From the NCBI RefSeq assembly GCF_018531375.1, contig NZ_JAHBOH010000001.1:186001-250000 (forward strand): a stretch of 64,000 nt of DNA, written 5' to 3'. A program made the translations under genes and the position numbers. Positions within the stretch are counted from its first letter, which is position 1, and every line of letters begins with the position of its first letter. A model generated the notes under the pieces. It was not told where the DNA came from and made no database searches. It saw only the letters and a list, made by a program, of their open reading frames with translations. Below, piece by piece: positions 61,868 through 64,000 of the stretch. The stretch comes from Cellulomonas fulva. Lineage in GTDB: Bacteria > Actinomycetota > Actinomycetes > Actinomycetales > Cellulomonadaceae.

Positions 61868-64000
61868 TCAGCGGGCAGTGCCCACCTGGGCGGCAGTGGC
61901 GACGTCGCCGCGGACGACCGCGTCGATGAACTGGCGGCACCAGGTGAGCAGTGCGCCGCCTGCCAGCGGCTTGCCGCCGATGCGGGCGGTCGTCGGGAAG
62001 GGCACCAGCGCGGTGCGGACCGCGGGCTTGACGATCGAGCCCGGGTACAGGCGCTTGAGCCGTAGCTGCGCGGACTCGGGCAGCTCGACGGGCGCGAAGC
62101 GGACGAACTTGCCCTGCGCCGTGATGTCCGTCAGGCCCGCCGCCCGCGCGTGGTTGCGGAACTGCGCGACCTCGAACAAGTTGTCCACCGCGTCGGGCAC
62201 CGCGCCGTAGCGGTCGACCAGCTCGGCGCGCACCTCGGCGAGCGCGGCGTCGTCGGCACCGACCGCGATCTTGCGGTAGGCCTCGAGGCGCAGCCGCTCG
62301 TGCGCGATGTAGTCGTGCGGGATGTGCGCGTCGACGGGCAGCTCGATCGTGACGTCCGGCAGCTCCTCCGGGACGTCGTCGCGGAACGACGCGACCGCCT
62401 CCCCGACCATGCGGATGTACAGGTCGAACCCGACACCCTCGATGTGGCCGGACTGCTCGCCGCCCAGCAGGTTGCCCGCTCCGCGGATCTCGAGGTCCTT
62501 CATGGCCACAGCCATGCCGGCGCCCAGGTCGGTGTTGGCGGCGATGGTCTGCAGCCGGTCGTGCGCCGTCTCGGTGAGCGGCTTCTCCGGCGGGTACAGG
62601 AAGTACGCGTAGGCGCGCTCGCGCCCGCGGCCCACCCGGCCGCGGAGCTGGTGCAGCTGGGACAGGCCCAGCAGGTCGGCGCGCTCGAGGATGAGCGTGT
62701 TGGCGTTCGAGATGTCCAGGCCCGTCTCGACGATCGTCGTGCAGACCAGCACGTCGAACCGCTTCTCCCAGAAGTCGACGATGACCTGCTCGAGCTGGTG
62801 CTCGTTCATCTTCCCGTGCGCCACGGCGATGCGGGCCTCGGGGACGAGCTCGTTGAGGCGTGACGCGGTCCGCTCGATCGACTCCACGCGGTTGTGCACG
62901 TAGAAGACCTGGCCCTCGCGCAGCAGCTCACGGCGGATCGCGGCGGAGATCTGCTTCTCCTCGTACCCGCCGACGAACGTGAGGACCGGGTGCCGCTCCT
63001 CGGGCGGCGTCGCGAGCGTGGACATCTCGCGGATGCCGGTCACAGCCATCTCGAGCGTGCGCGGGATGGGTGTCGCGGACATCGCCAGCACGTCCACGTT
63101 GGTCCGCAGCGCCTTGAGCGTCTCCTTGTGCTCGACGCCGAACCGCTGCTCCTCGTCGATCACGACGAGCCCGAGGTCCTTGAACCGCACGTCGCCCGTG
63201 ATGAGCCGGTGCGTGCCGATCACCACGTCGACCGAGCCGTCCCGCAGGCCGTCCGCGATCGCCTGGCTCTCCTTGGCCGTCTGGAACCGGGACAGCGCCT
63301 TCACGGTCACCGGGAACGCGCTGTACCGCTCGGTGAACGTGTCCAGGTGCTGCTGGACCAGCAGCGTCGTCGGCACCAGGACCGCGACCTGCTTGCCGTC
63401 CTGCACCGCCTTGAACGCGGCCCGCACCGCGATCTCCGTCTTGCCGTACCCGACGTCGCCGCAGACCAGCCGGTCCATCGGGATCGACTTCTCCATGTCG
63501 GCCTTCACCTCGTCGATCGTGGCCGCCTGGTCCGGCGTCTCCACGTACGCGAACGCGTCCTCGAGCTCACGCTGCCACGGGGTGTCGGGCCCGAAGGCGT
63601 GCCCGGGGGTCGCCATCCGCGCGCTGTAGAGCCGGATCAGCTCGGCGGCGATCTCCTTGACCGCCTTGCGCGCGCGCCCCTTGGTCTTGGCCCAGTCGCC
63701 GCCGCCCATCTTGTTCAGGCTCGGCGCCTCGCCACCCACGTACTTGGTGACCTGGTCGAGCTGGTCCGTCGGCACGTACAGCCGGTCGCCCGGGTGGCCC
63801 CGCTTGCTGCTCGCGTACTCGATGACCATGTACTCGCGCGTCGCGGCCGACGCACCGGACCCGATGGTCCGCTGCACCAGCTCGACGAACCGCCCGACCC
63901 CGTGCTGCTCGTGCACGACGAAGTCGCCCGGCCGCAGCGCCAGCGGGTCCACGACGTTGCGCCGCCGGGAGGGCATGCGGCGCATGTCGCGCGTCGAGGT
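61868..64000 (-). CDS. mfd: Transcription-repair coupling factor Mfd (C-terminal part)
   Basis: The frame runs off the right edge; about 710 C-terminal residues are present out of the usual 1150-1200. Mfd removes stalled RNA polymerase and recruits UvrA. Visible are the RNAP-interaction Tudor-like domain ([19 protein letters not shown]), helicase motif [10 protein letters not shown], Walker B DEEQRFG, motif [13 protein letters not shown], motifs [16 protein letters not shown] and [16 protein letters not shown], and the C-terminal TRCF domain. The end is SurA/MazG-distal: in mycobacteria mfd lies next to mazG, while here about 12 kb separates them. Confidence 0.96.
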   Translation of the reverse strand, partial: TSTRDMRRMPSRRRNVVDPLALRPGDFVVHEQHGVGRFVELVQRTIGSGASAATREYMVIEYASSKRGHPGDRLYVPTDQLDQVTKYVGGEAPSLNKMGGGDWAKTKGRARKAVKEIAAELIRLYSARMATPGHAFGPDTPWQRELEDAFAYVETPDQAATIDEVKADMEKSIPMDRLVCGDVGYGKTEIAVRAAFKAVQDGKQVAVLVPTTLLVQQHLDTFTERYSAFPVTVKALSRFQTAKESQAIADGLRDGSVDVVIGTHRLITGDVRFKDLGLVVIDEEQRFGVEHKETLKALRTNVDVLAMSATPIPRTLEMAVTGIREMSTLATPPEERHPVLTFVGGYEEKQISAAIRRELLREGQVFYVHNRVESIERTASRLNELVPEARIAVAHGKMNEHQLEQVIVDFWEKRFDVLVCTTIVETGLDISNANTLILERADLLGLSQLHQLRGRVGRGRERAYAYFLYPPEKPLTETAHDRLQTIAANTDLGAGMAVAMKDLEIRGAGNLLGGEQSGHIEGVGFDLYIRMVGEAVASFRDDVPEELPDVTIELPVDAHIPHDYIAHERLRLEAYRKIAVGADDAALAEVRAELVDRYGAVPDAVDNLFEVAQFRNHARAAGLTDITAQGKFVRFAPVELPESAQLRLKRLYPGSIVKPAVRTALVPFPTTARIGGKPLAGGALLTWCRQFIDAVVRGDVATAAQVGTAR

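Overview
This is a 64-kb stretch of a very high-GC actinobacterial chromosome with no sign of mobile DNA: no transposase, integrase, phage gene, plasmid replication gene or CRISPR array. Mycothiol chemistry (mca), a DUF4307 gene, DivIC/DUF501/Ppx, RamB-type regulators, GTG starts and frequent 4-nt ATGA/GTGA overlaps all fit Actinomycetes. A secreted GH10 xylanase with a (TP)n linker and CBM2, a CE7 acetylxylan esterase, an exported GH1 glycosidase and an alditol oxidase suggest a plant-polysaccharide degrader. Cellulomonas or a close relative is my inference from content; I could not run a search.

Layout. 1-334: end of fumC. 460-2948: DHA2 drug-efflux pump with a PadR repressor. 3159-10969: operon of two large FtsX-type permeases and two ABC ATPases. 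11017-13421: TM2 protein, PIN-PhoH ATPase, then a 75-bp tandem repeat and a G-rich tract. 13422-18448: a block matching the gene order I recall for M. tuberculosis Rv1086-Rv1080c (short Z-prenyl synthase, trhA, small membrane protein, mca, DUF4307, greA), with a nitrilase-family amidase inserted. 18625-24375: ilvA, an AI-2E-type permease, msrA, a frameshifted SelW-like gene preceded by a 17-bp array, FKBP, a CPBP membrane protein. 24410-28585: alditol oxidase, transglutaminase-like protein, CE7 esterase, Bax-inhibitor protein. 28824-35176: ABC exporter, MFS/MarR/siderophore-interacting protein, an unusual tRNA, NDH-2.

35266-49646 carries a second conserved block, ppx - DUF501 - divIC - eno ... 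mazG ... mfd, the order known around Rv1026-Rv1020 in mycobacteria. Here it is interrupted by a PadR/HAAS membrane pair, an acetyltransferase, the xylanase, pntAB, and then the carbon-switch region.

50388-59722 is the most coherent metabolic unit. pckG and aceA-aceB each stand divergently beside their own RamB/ScfR-like XRE regulator, and each divergent gap has an inverted repeat with a 10-nt spacer and a shared AAGTTTC core. The products would run gluconeogenesis and the glyoxylate bypass on acetate or fatty acids. 59891-61622 is a divergent SDR/MmyB-type regulator pair. 61868-64000 is the C-terminal two thirds of mfd.

Nothing here is clearly a novel multi-gene system. The observations most worth a second look are the paired regulators and operators, the short-variable-loop tRNA with a UAA anticodon, the broken SelW-like gene beneath five evenly spaced ATGs, an ABC ATPase with an AbrB-like tail, an 8-codon ORF stitched into the FtsX operon, and a start codon buried in a terminator hairpin.
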